Positions 34,591-44,865 are shown, counted from the stretch's first letter. The stretch: DNA of 64,000 nucleotides from UBA3941 sp002385665 (GCA_050949255.1 JBMNFJ010000016.1:248001-312000), one strand, 5' to 3'. The notes: generated by a model from the letters alone, not told the origin. A program made the numbers and translations.

Positions 34591-35253
34591 ATGATAAAGG
34601 CGTTTATCTTTGATCTGGATGGAGTAATAATAGACAGCGAACCTTTGCATTATGAAGCGGATAAGATAGTATTCAGGGAATTTGGAATCGAATTGGCTGA
34701 TGGGGAACTGGATGGTTATGTTGGTATAGATACCAGGCAAATGGTGACAGAACTTAGGGACAAGTACAACATAGAAACTTCAGTGGATGATTTGCTGGAG
34801 AAATTGCAGTGTGTTAAGCTGGACTTGTTGAAAACCTGGAAATTTGAAGCCATTGATGGAATCAGGGATTTGATATCGGACTTAAAAAACAATAATATAG
34901 CAATAGCCTTGGCATCTTCTTCTCCGATGAGATTTATTCGACTGGCCATAGAAAAGATTGGTATTAGCAAGCATTTTGATTTGATCGTTAGTGGGGAGCA
35001 TGTTGACAAAAGCAAACCGGAACCCGATATATTTTTAAGGGCAGCCCACCTATTGGAGGTTAAACCCAGTGAGTGCCTGGTATTGGAGGATTCAGTAAAT
35101 GGAGTTACTGCGGCGAAAAGGGCCGGGATGAAGTGTATCGGCTTCTTAAACCCAAACTCGGGAAACCAGGACCTATCAAAGGCCGATAAGATTGTGACTA
35201 CTCTGGAAAGATTGGAATACAAGGATCTTTTCAACAACCCAGGAAAGAAATAA
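34591..35253 (+). CDS. HAD-superfamily sugar phosphatase / beta-phosphoglucomutase-like
   Basis: The 220-residue protein has all HAD motifs: FDLDGVIIDSEP (nucleophile Asp and acid Asp), ALASSSP (motif II), SKPEPDIFL (motif III Lys) and VLEDSVNGV (motif IV). The cap and DGVIIDSEPLH start are typical of beta-phosphoglucomutase-like phosphatases; the substrate is unknown. I chose ATG 34591 because GGGGGAGGG lies just before it. Confidence 0.88.
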   Translation: MIKAFIFDLDGVIIDSEPLHYEADKIVFREFGIELADGELDGYVGIDTRQMVTELRDKYNIETSVDDLLEKLQCVKLDLLKTWKFEAIDGIRDLISDLKNNNIAIALASSSPMRFIRLAIEKIGISKHFDLIVSGEHVDKSKPEPDIFLRAAHLLEVKPSECLVLEDSVNGVTAAKRAGMKCIGFLNPNSGNQDLSKADKIVTTLERLEYKDLFNNPGKK

Positions 35254-35293
35254 GGGATACATATGGAATTTACATTAGAATAGAGGAAAGTCA

Positions 35294-35812
35294 ATGATAT
35301 TATCTGGAAAAGAAATTAAGAAGAGATTGGGCAAGGATATATTTATAGAGCCTTTCAACGAAAATCAATTGAATCCCAATAGCTATAATCTAAGGCTACA
35401 CAATGAATTACTGGTCTATAAAAACCATGTTTTGGACATGAAGCAAGAGAATAAGGCTGAGAGCCTGATCATTCCGGAGGAGGGCTTAATTCTTGAACCT
35501 GGTAGACTATACCTGGGAAGGACTGTTGAATACACAAGGACGGAGGGGCTGGTGCCAATGCTGGAAGGGAGATCCTCCATTGGCAGACTGGGCCTTTTCA
35601 TTCATATAACGGCAGGTTTTGGCGACGTTGGCTTTAGCGGATATTGGACACTGGAAATCTTCTGTATCCAGCCTATTAGGATATATCCGGGGGTTGAGGT
35701 CTGTCAGATCTACTATCACTCTATTTTAGGGGATTACGAAAAGTATAAGAGCGGAAAATACCAGAATAATCAAGGGATACAACCCAGCCTATTGTTTAAA
35801 GATTTTGAGTGA
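35294..35812 (+). CDS. dcd: dCTP deaminase
   Basis: It deaminates dCTP to dUTP (or directly to dUMP in bifunctional forms) in pyrimidine nucleotide synthesis. The 172-residue protein opens with MILSGKEIKKRL and shows LNPNSYNLRLHNEL, EGRSSIGRLGLFIH (with the catalytic-region Glu and Arg) and HITAGFGDVGFSGYWTLE. The length is typical. It is separated from the P-ATPase gene by 140 bases. Confidence 0.93.
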   Translation: MILSGKEIKKRLGKDIFIEPFNENQLNPNSYNLRLHNELLVYKNHVLDMKQENKAESLIIPEEGLILEPGRLYLGRTVEYTRTEGLVPMLEGRSSIGRLGLFIHITAGFGDVGFSGYWTLEIFCIQPIRIYPGVEVCQIYYHSILGDYEKYKSGKYQNNQGIQPSLLFKDFE

Positions 35813-35952
35813 AGGTTTGTTGGGCTATGTACTGGACATTGAGCCTTTGATGTCGGGTGCATCATTTTTATATACAAAGCAAATGTTACTACTAGTATAT
35901 AATTATCAAAATCATTTGGGGAGAGACTATTACATAAGAGAGGACAGAGTTT

Positions 35953-38595
35953 ATGGGAAATATGGTTTGGCATACCCTTTCTATACCGGATTTAGAAAGG
36001 GAACTTGATACTAGCAAACAAGGATTATCAGAAAATGAGGTAGTTCAGCGCCTTCAAAAATATGGACCAAATGAATTGGAACAGAAGGATCGTAAATCTG
36101 TTTGGAGTATGTTTATTGAACAGTTTAAGGATTTTATGGTGGTTATACTTATCATAGCTGCTATAATATCCGGATTATTGGGAGAAATAAGTGATGCTAT
36201 TATAATTCTTGCCATCGTACTCCTTAATGCAGCATTGGGAATTATACAGGAGAATAAGGCAGAAGAATCCTTATCTGCTCTTAAAAGGATGTCCGCCCCC
36301 CATGCAAAGGTCGTAAGAGATGGCAGACCTGATGTAATTGATGCTAAAAACTTAGTTCCCGGAGATGTAGTCGTGTTGGAAACTGGAGATTTTGTGCCCG
36401 CTGATATTAGGCTCATAGAAGTATCCAACCTAAAAGTAGAAGAAGCTGCTTTAACAGGGGAATCGGTCCCGGTTGATAAACAAAGTACAGCCTTACAGGA
36501 TGAAGACATACCCTTAGGGGATAGAATTAACATGGCTTACTCCGGTAGCATCGTTACATATGGCAGGGGGATGGGAATTGTTGTGGAAACGGGTATGTCC
36601 ACCCAGATGGGCGCCATAGCCCAGATGATAAAGACGGAGGAAGGGGTGAAGACCCCACTTCAGAAACGATTGGAATCCTTGGGAAAGATTTTGGGGATAG
36701 CCGCTCTTGGGATCTGTGGACTTATTTTTGCTGTGGGAGTAATTAACGGCAAGGACATCTTTAATATGTTTTTTATCTCCGTTAGCCTGGCGGTAGCCGC
36801 CATTCCCGAGGGATTACCTGCTATCGTTACAATAGTGTTGGCCGTAGGAGTACAGCGGATGGCAAAACGCAATGCCATAATACGTAGGCTACCCGCGGTG
36901 GAAACCTTAGGGAGTGCTACAGTCATTTGCTCGGATAAGACGGGCACCTTAACCCAAAACAAGATGACGGTCAAGCAGTTATACTATAACAGTGAATTCC
37001 GAGATGTAACCAAGGAAAATCATGCTCGGGATCAACACCTGGAATTGCTTATTCTTACAGGAGTTTTATGCAATGATACCCAAATAAAAGAAGAAGCGGG
37101 GGAACTTCATAGTATAGGAGACCCAACGGAAACTGCTTTAGTGGATTTAGGACTAAATTACGGATATGATAAGAGATCTTTAGACCAGACCTCAGAAAGA
37201 GTCTACGAGCTACCCTTTGATTCACAACGAAAGCTCATGACAACTGTCCATAGGCTGGATAATGGTTATAGAATATTTACCAAGGGCGGTACCGACGAAT
37301 TATTGGATAAATGCGATAGAATTCTATTAAATGGTAGTGTTGAAAGCTTAACCCCTGAGCATATTGCAAGTATTCAAGCAGCCAATGAAACCATGGCCTC
37401 CGGTGCTCTTCGAGTTCTGGCAATGGCATATAAGGATATTGATTACGTGCCTGACAAAAATAATGAGGCCCATTTGGAAGATAGGCTTGTTTTCATAGGA
37501 CTGATGGGAATGATAGATCCGCCCAGAGAAGAAGTGAAAGAAGCGGTACAGCTGTGTAAAAGGGCTGGTATCAAGCCTGTTATGATCACCGGAGATCATA
37601 AAATAACTGCAGCGGCAATTGCCGAAGAGCTTGGTATACTAGCAGAAGGTGACGAGACTGTTACAGGCGCAGAAGTAGAAGGCATGAGTGATGAAGAGCT
37701 TAGGGACAGGGTCAAAAACATATCCGTATATGCCCGGGTGGCACCTCAGCACAAGGTAAGGATCGTAAAGGCTTGGCAAGACTGGGGTCAAGTGGTTGCA
37801 ATGACGGGGGATGGGGTCAACGACGCGCCTGCTCTTAAACGGGCTGATATTGGAGCAGCCATGGGGATAGTGGGTACCGATGTGGCAAAGGAAGCGGCAG
37901 ATATGGTGTTAACCGATGACAATTTCAGCACAGTAGTATCTGCAGTGGAAGAGGGACGTATTATATTCTCTAACATCCTGAAGTCCATACAATTCCTCCT
38001 ATCCTGTAATGTGGGCGAGATACTTATATTGTTTATAGCAACCATCCTCAATTGGAGAGAGCCCCTACTACCCATACACATTCTTTGGGTTAACTTGGTT
38101 ACCGATAGCCTGCCGGCCCTGGCTCTAGGGGCCGATCCTGCAGAGAAGGATATAATGAGCCGTAAACCGAGAGACCCCAATAGGGGCATATTCGATAGGG
38201 GCATGATAACAAGAATAATATATCAAGGAGCCATGGTAGGCTTGCTGGCTTTGATAGCCTTTGTAATTGGGCAGAGGGTCGATGTAGTAACCGGACGCAC
38301 CATGGCCTTTACCGTTTTAGCCCTAAGTCAACTGGCCCATACCTTTAATGTAAGATCCAACACTAAATCCATATTTAAGGTTGGGCTATCCACCAACGTA
38401 AAACTTTTATGGGCAATAGTCTTTTCAGCCCTGCTTCAAATTTTTGTCATCATAGTACCCCCTGTATCAGAAATATTCAAAGTAAAGGCATTAAACGGAG
38501 AACAGTGGTTAATGGTCGGGGCTTTATCCTTGGCACCATTGCTTATAGTAGAAATACAAAAATTATTATCCTATAACTTTTCAAGATCCGAATAA
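35953..38595 (+). CDS. Cation-transporting P-type ATPase (Ca2+-type, P2A)
   Basis: An 880-residue integral membrane pump. The phosphorylated Asp328 lies in SDKTGTLTQNKM, the TGES actuator loop in ALTGESVPV, and the hinge in MTGDGVNDAPALK. TM4 has PEGLPA and TM6 has NLVTDSLPALALG, the calcium-site residues of SERCA/PMR1-like pumps. The N-terminus carries the cation-ATPase N domain (LSENEVVQRLQKYGPNEL). It most likely exports Ca2+, possibly Mn2+. It appears monocistronic. Confidence 0.93.
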   Translation: MGNMVWHTLSIPDLERELDTSKQGLSENEVVQRLQKYGPNELEQKDRKSVWSMFIEQFKDFMVVILIIAAIISGLLGEISDAIIILAIVLLNAALGIIQENKAEESLSALKRMSAPHAKVVRDGRPDVIDAKNLVPGDVVVLETGDFVPADIRLIEVSNLKVEEAALTGESVPVDKQSTALQDEDIPLGDRINMAYSGSIVTYGRGMGIVVETGMSTQMGAIAQMIKTEEGVKTPLQKRLESLGKILGIAALGICGLIFAVGVINGKDIFNMFFISVSLAVAAIPEGLPAIVTIVLAVGVQRMAKRNAIIRRLPAVETLGSATVICSDKTGTLTQNKMTVKQLYYNSEFRDVTKENHARDQHLELLILTGVLCNDTQIKEEAGELHSIGDPTETALVDLGLNYGYDKRSLDQTSERVYELPFDSQRKLMTTVHRLDNGYRIFTKGGTDELLDKCDRILLNGSVESLTPEHIASIQAANETMASGALRVLAMAYKDIDYVPDKNNEAHLEDRLVFIGLMGMIDPPREEVKEAVQLCKRAGIKPVMITGDHKITAAAIAEELGILAEGDETVTGAEVEGMSDEELRDRVKNISVYARVAPQHKVRIVKAWQDWGQVVAMTGDGVNDAPALKRADIGAAMGIVGTDVAKEAADMVLTDDNFSTVVSAVEEGRIIFSNILKSIQFLLSCNVGEILILFIATILNWREPLLPIHILWVNLVTDSLPALALGADPAEKDIMSRKPRDPNRGIFDRGMITRIIYQGAMVGLLALIAFVIGQRVDVVTGRTMAFTVLALSQLAHTFNVRSNTKSIFKVGLSTNVKLLWAIVFSALLQIFVIIVPPVSEIFKVKALNGEQWLMVGALSLAPLLIVEIQKLLSYNFSRSE

Positions 38596-38720
38596 ACAAG
38601 TTGGAATTCCGGCTGTTGTGTCCATACCCGAGCAAGAGTTTTCCGTTTAAATTGCGGGTCTCCGTTATGTGTTATAAATTAAATAACTGGACAGTGTACA
38701 GGTCCGAAAGGAGATACCCA

Positions 38721-40736
38721 ATGAAACTCTTAAGACTGAGAGTTGTAGCTTTAATTCTAGTTCTTTTTATTATTATAATGTCATCCTGTGCTGGGGAAAG
38801 GGGAATATTGCCCGTTCAGGTTGATGGGATAGGCACTGACCGGCAAGGAGAGAAAATAGAAGACCATCTGGAAGATCAGCAGGTACATAGTAATACTGGA
38901 GAAGTAGAACTGATACCCAGAGAGGTTCTTTTTGCAGATCCTGTAAGGACTTCGCCCAGTATATCCCCTGATGGTACCAAACTGGCATACCGTCTCTTTG
39001 AGGATGGGTATGATACCATCTTGGTTAAATATCTGGATCAAGACCGTGACGACATACCGGTCCAACAGCCTGGTACTCCCGGTAATTACAGGTTTTTCTG
39101 GGCTGGAGACAACAAGCATATTTTAATCTTGCAAGACTACTTAGGGGATGAAAACTATCACCTGTATGCATCCAATATTGAAACGGGTAGGATAAAGGAT
39201 TTAACACCGTATAAAGATGTTCAGGCTATACTAATAGGGACAAGCATAAAACGCCCCGATGAAGTTTTAATTGCCCTTAACAGGGACAATCCCGCCAATC
39301 ATGATGTCTATAGAGTAAAGATAAGTAGTGGTTCATTGGAATTATTAGAGCGAAATCCTGGAAATATACAGGGATGGATGATAGATGACAAGGGCGATGT
39401 AAGGGGAGCCTTGACTTCAAACACCGATGGTGGATCCGATCTTTTAGTACGAGACAATAAGGATAGCGAGTGGAGGACGCTTATATCCTGGGATTATGAA
39501 TCGTCTAACAATAGCGCACCCTTAGGGTTTACTAAAGATGGCAGGAGTATGTTGATCCTGGATTCCAGAGAATCCAATACGGGAAGGCTGATAAGGGTGG
39601 ATATCAGAACCGGCGAAACTACCACATTGGTTGAAGATCCCCAATACGATGTATATGAAGTTTTAGTTGATGATGAAACCTATGAGGTTCAGGCTGCATC
39701 CTTCATTAAGGATAGGAAGGAATGGGTGTTCTTTAACGCCGATACTGAAAAAGCTTTCGAAACCATTTCCAAGCTTAACGACGGAGATGTTTCCTTCATA
39801 AGTGGCAGTGAAGACGACAGGATCTGGCTATTGGCCTTTACCAGCGATGATGAGCCATTATCCTACTACATTTATAATAGAGAAGAAGATGTAGGCACTC
39901 ATCTATTCGATGAATTGCCCGAGTTAAATAACTATACCCTGGCGAAGACTGAACCGATATCCTTTAAATCCAGGGACGGGCTTACCATTCATGGATATAT
40001 TACTTTTCCGCCTGGATCCAAGAGACAAGATTTACCTATGATACTCAATGTCCATGGCGGCCCCTGGTCCAGGGATACTTGGGGATTTGATCCGGAGGTC
40101 CAATGGATGGCCAATCGAGGCTATGTGGTATTACAGATCAACTTCAGGGGTTCTTCGGGATATGGCAAGGATTTCTTAAATGCGGGAAACAAGGAATGGG
40201 GCGGCAAGATGCACGATGATTTAATCGACGGGGTCAACTGGGCAATAGAAAAAGGCTATGCAGACCCTGATAGGATAGGCATATATGGGGGCTCTTATGG
40301 TGGGTACGCTGCTCTTGTAGGTGCATCCTTTACGCCCGATGTTTTTGCCTGTGCCGTTGATCTCTTTGGCCCTAGCAACTTGGTGACCCTTTTAGAATCC
40401 ATACCGCCTTATTGGACACCTATACTGGATAACTACTATAAGAGGGTGGGTAATTTAGAGACCGAAAAGGAATTCCTGGAATCCAGATCTCCCCTCTTTA
40501 AGGTGGACCAAATCAAGATACCGGTACTCATTGCCCAAGGTGGGAATGATCCAAGGGTAAAACAATCGGAGTCCGATCAGATCGTTAAAGCTATGGAGGA
40601 ACACAACCTGGATGTAAGGTACCTATTGTTCCCTAATGCGGGACATAGCTTTTCATCGCCAGATGATAGAATTACATTTTATACGGCCGCTGAGAAATTC
40701 TTGGCGGAACATCTCGGGGGTCGGTGGCAGGAATAG
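38721..40736 (+). CDS. S9-family (prolyl oligopeptidase) lipoprotein peptidase
   Basis: The 671-residue protein has a lipoprotein signal (hydrophobic residues 6-20, lipobox MSSC, Cys at about 22), an N-terminal beta-propeller (residues 60-430) and a C-terminal alpha/beta-hydrolase domain. The nucleophile is Ser525 in YGGSYGGYA, the acid lies in GGNDPRV and the histidine in NAGHSF. It would hydrolyse peptides outside the membrane. I chose ATG 38721, after AAAGGAGAT; an upstream in-frame start lacks a signal peptide. Confidence 0.92.
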   Translation: MKLLRLRVVALILVLFIIIMSSCAGERGILPVQVDGIGTDRQGEKIEDHLEDQQVHSNTGEVELIPREVLFADPVRTSPSISPDGTKLAYRLFEDGYDTILVKYLDQDRDDIPVQQPGTPGNYRFFWAGDNKHILILQDYLGDENYHLYASNIETGRIKDLTPYKDVQAILIGTSIKRPDEVLIALNRDNPANHDVYRVKISSGSLELLERNPGNIQGWMIDDKGDVRGALTSNTDGGSDLLVRDNKDSEWRTLISWDYESSNNSAPLGFTKDGRSMLILDSRESNTGRLIRVDIRTGETTTLVEDPQYDVYEVLVDDETYEVQAASFIKDRKEWVFFNADTEKAFETISKLNDGDVSFISGSEDDRIWLLAFTSDDEPLSYYIYNREEDVGTHLFDELPELNNYTLAKTEPISFKSRDGLTIHGYITFPPGSKRQDLPMILNVHGGPWSRDTWGFDPEVQWMANRGYVVLQINFRGSSGYGKDFLNAGNKEWGGKMHDDLIDGVNWAIEKGYADPDRIGIYGGSYGGYAALVGASFTPDVFACAVDLFGPSNLVTLLESIPPYWTPILDNYYKRVGNLETEKEFLESRSPLFKVDQIKIPVLIAQGGNDPRVKQSESDQIVKAMEEHNLDVRYLLFPNAGHSFSSPDDRITFYTAAEKFLAEHLGGRWQE

Positions 40737-40801
40737 GTCTTCTAATCAAAAAAGTGAGAACTTAAATATCTATATTAGAAAAGAGAGTGGGGGATAAAAA
40801 G

Positions 40802-41800
40802 ATGAAAAAGAAAGGTTTGTATGTTTTGGATAAAAACTCATACGAAATAATCTATGGACCGGAGGAGCGTAGGGATATTGAAAAATTGGTGGATATAATC
40901 GGTCCGGTTCAATCAAGAGAGGTTGCTCAAAAAAATCCTGACATTCTAAAAGAAGTAGAAGTTATTTTTTCAGGTTGGGGAGGACCCAAGATAGATAATG
41001 ACTTTCTGGCCGTCGCACCAAATCTAGAAATGGTATTCTACGGCGCCGGTTCAGTTAAAGGTATTGTAACAGAGGATTTTTGGGAGAGAGGGATTCGGAT
41101 AACCAGTGCATACGCCGCAAATGGTATTCCTGTGGCTGAATTTACTCTATCTCAAATACTATTCTCCCTGAAAAGAGGGTGGCATTACGTTTTTCATATA
41201 AAAAATCAGAAAGCCTATCCAGCTACAATAGAGGGCGTTCTTGGTTCCTACGGGAGTACAGTCGGGATTATATCTTTAGGTATGATTGGGCGATATGTCT
41301 GTAATTTGCTCAAGCCCTTTGACTTAAAGGTTATTGCCTACGATCCCTATGCCGACCAGGCTATGGCTAAGGAACTAGGAGTTGAATTATGTGGGCTGGA
41401 GGAAATATTCCGGAGAGCCGATGTTGTATCCTTACATACACCTTGGTTGCCGGAAACCGAAGGAATGATCACCGGCAGACATTTTGAATCTATGAAACAA
41501 TATGCGACCTTCATCAATACAGCCCGTGGAGCGGTAGTGAGGGAGGAGGAAATGATTAGGGTGCTTGAGAAACGTACTGATATTCAGGCAGTCCTGGATG
41601 TTACATGGCCGGAGCCCCCGGAGCCCAATTCACCATTATATACCCTGCCAAACGTAGTCTTAACCCCTCATATTGCCGGATCTGTAGGGAAGGAATGCAA
41701 CAGGATGGGCAGATATATGGCGGATGAGTTGAAACACTATCTTAAGGGTGAAGAGCTTCATTGGGAGATTACCAGGGAGAAATCTTCCATATTGGCATAA
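40802..41800 (+). CDS. D-isomer-specific 2-hydroxyacid dehydrogenase
   Basis: The 332-residue NAD-dependent dehydrogenase has the Rossmann GSTVGIISLGMIGRYV, the substrate-contact SLHTPWLPET, INTARGAVVREEEM (catalytic Arg) and the final HIAGSVGKEC (catalytic His). It is first in the sugar catabolic cluster running to 46.9 kb, where it may reduce or oxidise a 2-keto acid product. The ATG at 40802 follows GTGGGGG; a GTG at 40787 is itself the Shine-Dalgarno region. Confidence 0.9.
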   Translation: MKKKGLYVLDKNSYEIIYGPEERRDIEKLVDIIGPVQSREVAQKNPDILKEVEVIFSGWGGPKIDNDFLAVAPNLEMVFYGAGSVKGIVTEDFWERGIRITSAYAANGIPVAEFTLSQILFSLKRGWHYVFHIKNQKAYPATIEGVLGSYGSTVGIISLGMIGRYVCNLLKPFDLKVIAYDPYADQAMAKELGVELCGLEEIFRRADVVSLHTPWLPETEGMITGRHFESMKQYATFINTARGAVVREEEMIRVLEKRTDIQAVLDVTWPEPPEPNSPLYTLPNVVLTPHIAGSVGKECNRMGRYMADELKHYLKGEELHWEITREKSSILA

Positions 41801-41973
41801 GAAGCGGGATAAGCCAAGTTTTCTTAGCCAAGTCGATGAAGTCATCCGTTTATTAATGTATCATTACCTAAGATTATGAACTGGCACAAGGGGTTAAATG
41901 ATTCTTTAATTGTTGATATTAATCCAATCAGTATAAGTGATTAAAATATTCAAATTTGGAAAGGGTGTTGGTT

Positions 41974-42750
41974 ATGTTGTATGGAGGTTTGGTTTCCATT
42001 ACCTTTAGACAGCTTCAACCTAGGGAGATAATTACCTTGGTGCAAAAAAGCGGCTTAAAGGGTATCGAATGGGGAGGTGACGTCCATGTACCCCACGGAA
42101 ACCTTCATGCCGCTCGAGAGGTAGGCCATATGACAAGAGAAGCAGGGCTGACGGTGGCCGCCTATGGTTCTTACTATAGGGTTGGATGCCAAGGGCAAGA
42201 GGGGGTACCTGATTTCAGAGATGTTTTAGAGACAGCCCTGGAACTGGAAGCTCCCTTAATACGTGTTTGGGCTGGAAATATAGGGTCAGAACGGGCAGAT
42301 CAGAGGGTTTGGGACAGGGCTGTTGAGGATTCAATCAGAATAGGAGATATGGCAAAAGGAGAGGATATCATCGTAGCTTATGAATATCATAGCGATACTT
42401 TAACTGACACATTGGAATCCAACCAAAGATTGATAAACGAGGTTAATCACCCAAATGTTCGCAGTTACTGGCAACCTCTTGCTCATCATGACATAAAAAA
42501 CCGCATGGATGGGCTGGAGCAAATTCTATCCCGGCTGGAAAACGTTCATGTATACCATTGGATAGATGGAGACCGACTGCCTCTTGAAGATGGATATCAG
42601 GAATGGCGGCAATATTTAAGATTGCTTAGAGATATCCCTGGCCAACACTATGCATTAATCGAATTTGTTAAAGGTGATAGAGCGGAGCAGTTTCTAGAGG
42701 ACGCAGAAACCCTTAAGAGGTGGCTTGGAGAGGATTTTCACATTGACTAA
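41974..42750 (+). CDS. Sugar phosphate isomerase/epimerase family protein (TIM barrel)
   Basis: A 258-residue xylose-isomerase-like TIM barrel (AP endonuclease 2 fold). FRQLQPREIITLVQKSGLKGIEWGGDVHVPHG is the typical first half; metal-ligand candidates are the Glu in VAYEYHSDTLTD, HHDIKN and the Glu in ALIEFVKGD. Members isomerise, epimerise or eliminate from sugar derivatives. The start at 41974 follows AAAGGGTG. It is one of three such proteins in this cluster. Confidence 0.85.
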   Translation: MLYGGLVSITFRQLQPREIITLVQKSGLKGIEWGGDVHVPHGNLHAAREVGHMTREAGLTVAAYGSYYRVGCQGQEGVPDFRDVLETALELEAPLIRVWAGNIGSERADQRVWDRAVEDSIRIGDMAKGEDIIVAYEYHSDTLTDTLESNQRLINEVNHPNVRSYWQPLAHHDIKNRMDGLEQILSRLENVHVYHWIDGDRLPLEDGYQEWRQYLRLLRDIPGQHYALIEFVKGDRAEQFLEDAETLKRWLGEDFHID

Positions 42751-42770
42751 TACACGGTCAATGTTATAAT
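42741..42770 (+). promoter_or_regulatory. Promoter with embedded inverted repeat before the second Gfo/Idh gene
   Basis: TTGACT (42743-42748) and TATAAT (42765-42770) are 16 bases apart. Within it CATTGAC (42741-42747) and GTCAATG (42757-42763) form a 7-bp inverted repeat covering the -35 and spacer, where a repressor would block RNA polymerase. The -35 overlaps the stop codon region of the preceding gene. Confidence 0.6.
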
Positions 42771-42973
42771 TAAATCAATAGGTAAGTTTTAGTAAACATA
42801 TTATAAGATACCTTAGACTATAGTGCTGGCAATTCTAGTTATGAAATTTCATTAAGCACTTATTTACTTTTTTAGGCTTGAATCCATCATATCTGGATAT
42901 GTTAGGTTATTTCAGTAGAATTTATCCATTTATGATGGTTATGACCCAATACGGGAATCCCAAGGAAAGAGGA

Positions 42974-44008
42974 ATGGATATGGAAGGTTTTGGAGTAGCT
43001 ATTATAGGATGTGGGGCAATCCATAGGGTTCATGCTGATGCTGTTTTGAATAGCGGTATGGGTGAAATCCTTTGGTTTGTGGATATCAGGGAGGATAGAG
43101 CAATAGCCTCGGCTGAAAAGTATGGCGGGAGCTGGTGCATGGACTACCATGAAGTACTGGAAGATCCGAGAGTGAACATAGTACATATATGTACACCCCA
43201 TTACTTACATAGTAAAATGGCCATTGATGCAGTAAAAGCGGGCAAACATGCCATTGTTGAAAAACCTGCGGCTATGAATGTAGAGCAGGCTAGGATGATG
43301 GCCCAAGCAGCTAAGGAAAACAAGAGGCAAATAACTATTAACTTCCAAAACAGATTCAACCCTACTTCCATTAAGGCAAAGGAGATCATTGACAGTGGGG
43401 AAATGGGGAAGATTAGGGGAGTAAAAGGGTTGGTAACCTGGTTTCGGGACGCGGATTACTATGTCGAAAGTGGTTGGAGAGGCAGCTTTCAAACCGAGGG
43501 TGGAGGAGTGCTCATAAACCAATCCATACACACATTGGATCTCATGCGATGGCTGGTGGGAGAGGTGGAATTCATAGAGGGGCACGTGTCTACCAGAGCT
43601 TTAAAGGATGTTATAGAGGTGGAGGACACCGCAGAAGCCACTCTTTATTTTAAGAATGGTGCCAGGGGTATCTTCTATGCTACGAATTGTTATACTGATA
43701 ATTCACCTGTAGAAATTGAAATACATTTCGATAAGGGTACCTTGAGAATATATGATGATGAACTTATAAAAATACAGGATGGCCAATGGGAAAGACTTAT
43801 TGATGGGACCTCAGAATCATCCCCCTATAAGTCCTATTGGGGAAAGAGTCATGCTACCCTTATAAAGTATTTCTATGAAAATATTATGAATGGCGCAGAA
43901 AAAGCCATTATTCCTGTGGAGGAGGGTATGTGGTCCTTGGAAATTCTGGACGGGCTCTATAGATCCTCTGCAACCAGCAATAAAATATTTATAGACAAGC
44001 TATTATAA
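42974..44008 (+). CDS. Gfo/Idh/MocA family oxidoreductase
   Basis: A 344-residue NAD(P)-dependent dehydrogenase. The Rossmann VAIIGCGAIHRVHADAV is followed by catalytic EKPAAMNVEQA and GGGVLINQSIHTLDLMRWLVG, with His in the usual substrate-site position. It probably oxidises a sugar or cyclitol hydroxyl. I chose ATG 42974, seven bases after AAGGA; the open frame extends upstream to 42878 but without homology, and the promoter at 42743 leaves a leader of about 200 bases. Confidence 0.88.
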   Translation: MDMEGFGVAIIGCGAIHRVHADAVLNSGMGEILWFVDIREDRAIASAEKYGGSWCMDYHEVLEDPRVNIVHICTPHYLHSKMAIDAVKAGKHAIVEKPAAMNVEQARMMAQAAKENKRQITINFQNRFNPTSIKAKEIIDSGEMGKIRGVKGLVTWFRDADYYVESGWRGSFQTEGGGVLINQSIHTLDLMRWLVGEVEFIEGHVSTRALKDVIEVEDTAEATLYFKNGARGIFYATNCYTDNSPVEIEIHFDKGTLRIYDDELIKIQDGQWERLIDGTSESSPYKSYWGKSHATLIKYFYENIMNGAEKAIIPVEEGMWSLEILDGLYRSSATSNKIFIDKLL

Positions 44009-44091
44009 AGGTGTGGGCCAGGTCCAGAATCTAGAATGGATTTAGCCCTCTGTTGTAATATTTAAGATTAATTAAGAAGGAGTGTCAAATT

Positions 44092-44865
44092 ATGAAGAAA
44101 CCTAGAATAGCTGCACAGCTCTATACCATACGAGATTTTACAAAAACACCGGATGATTTGGACAGGAGTATGAAAAGAATCAAGGAAATTGGTTATAACG
44201 CGGTACAGGTATCGGGAATAGGGCCGATGGAACATCAACAAGTAAAAGATATTATGGATAGTCATGGTTTAACTATTTGTGCTACTCATATCAGTTTTGT
44301 CAGCATGCAGGAGAATCTCGATGATGTTATAAAACAGCACAAGTTATGGAACTGCAAATATGTTGGGGTTGGAAGCATGCCCAGTGAATATCAGTCCAGT
44401 AAAGAGGGATATCAGGCATTTGTCAGGGAAGCATCGGAAATAGGCAAGAAGCTAGCAGATAATGGATTACAATTTATCTATCATAACCATCACTTTGAAT
44501 TTATGAAGTTTGATGGGGTGCTGGGTATGGATATCCTTCTGAATGAATCCGATCCTGAAGCTTTCGGGTTTGAAATTGATACATATTGGGTGCAGGCCGG
44601 TGGAGCCAATCCCGTTGACTGGATCAATAAGGTTGGGGATAGGATGCAGGTTATCCATTATAAGGATATGGCCATAAGTAAGGATGTCAAACAAATAATG
44701 GCAGAGGTTGGGGAAGGTAATCTCAATTGGCCCGATATTATAGATGCCAGCATAAAGAACAACATAGAATGGGCGGCAGTGGAACAGGATATCTGTCAAA
44801 GGGATCCTTTCGAGAGTTTGGAGATTAGTTTTAATAATTTACAAAGACTTGGTCTGGATGCGTAA
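44092..44865 (+). CDS. Sugar phosphate isomerase/epimerase family protein (TIM barrel)
   Basis: The 257-residue xylose-isomerase-like barrel starts AAQLYTIRDFTKTPDDL and carries FIYHNHHFEF, GFEIDTYWVQAGGANPVDWI, IHYKDMAI and VEQDICQRDPFES. The HNHHFEF and EIDTYW pattern is typical of family members linked to inositol or keto-sugar catabolism. It lies between two Gfo/Idh dehydrogenase genes and probably acts on their product. AAGGAGTG precedes the ATG. Confidence 0.9.
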   Translation: MKKPRIAAQLYTIRDFTKTPDDLDRSMKRIKEIGYNAVQVSGIGPMEHQQVKDIMDSHGLTICATHISFVSMQENLDDVIKQHKLWNCKYVGVGSMPSEYQSSKEGYQAFVREASEIGKKLADNGLQFIYHNHHFEFMKFDGVLGMDILLNESDPEAFGFEIDTYWVQAGGANPVDWINKVGDRMQVIHYKDMAISKDVKQIMAEVGEGNLNWPDIIDASIKNNIEWAAVEQDICQRDPFESLEISFNNLQRLGLDA

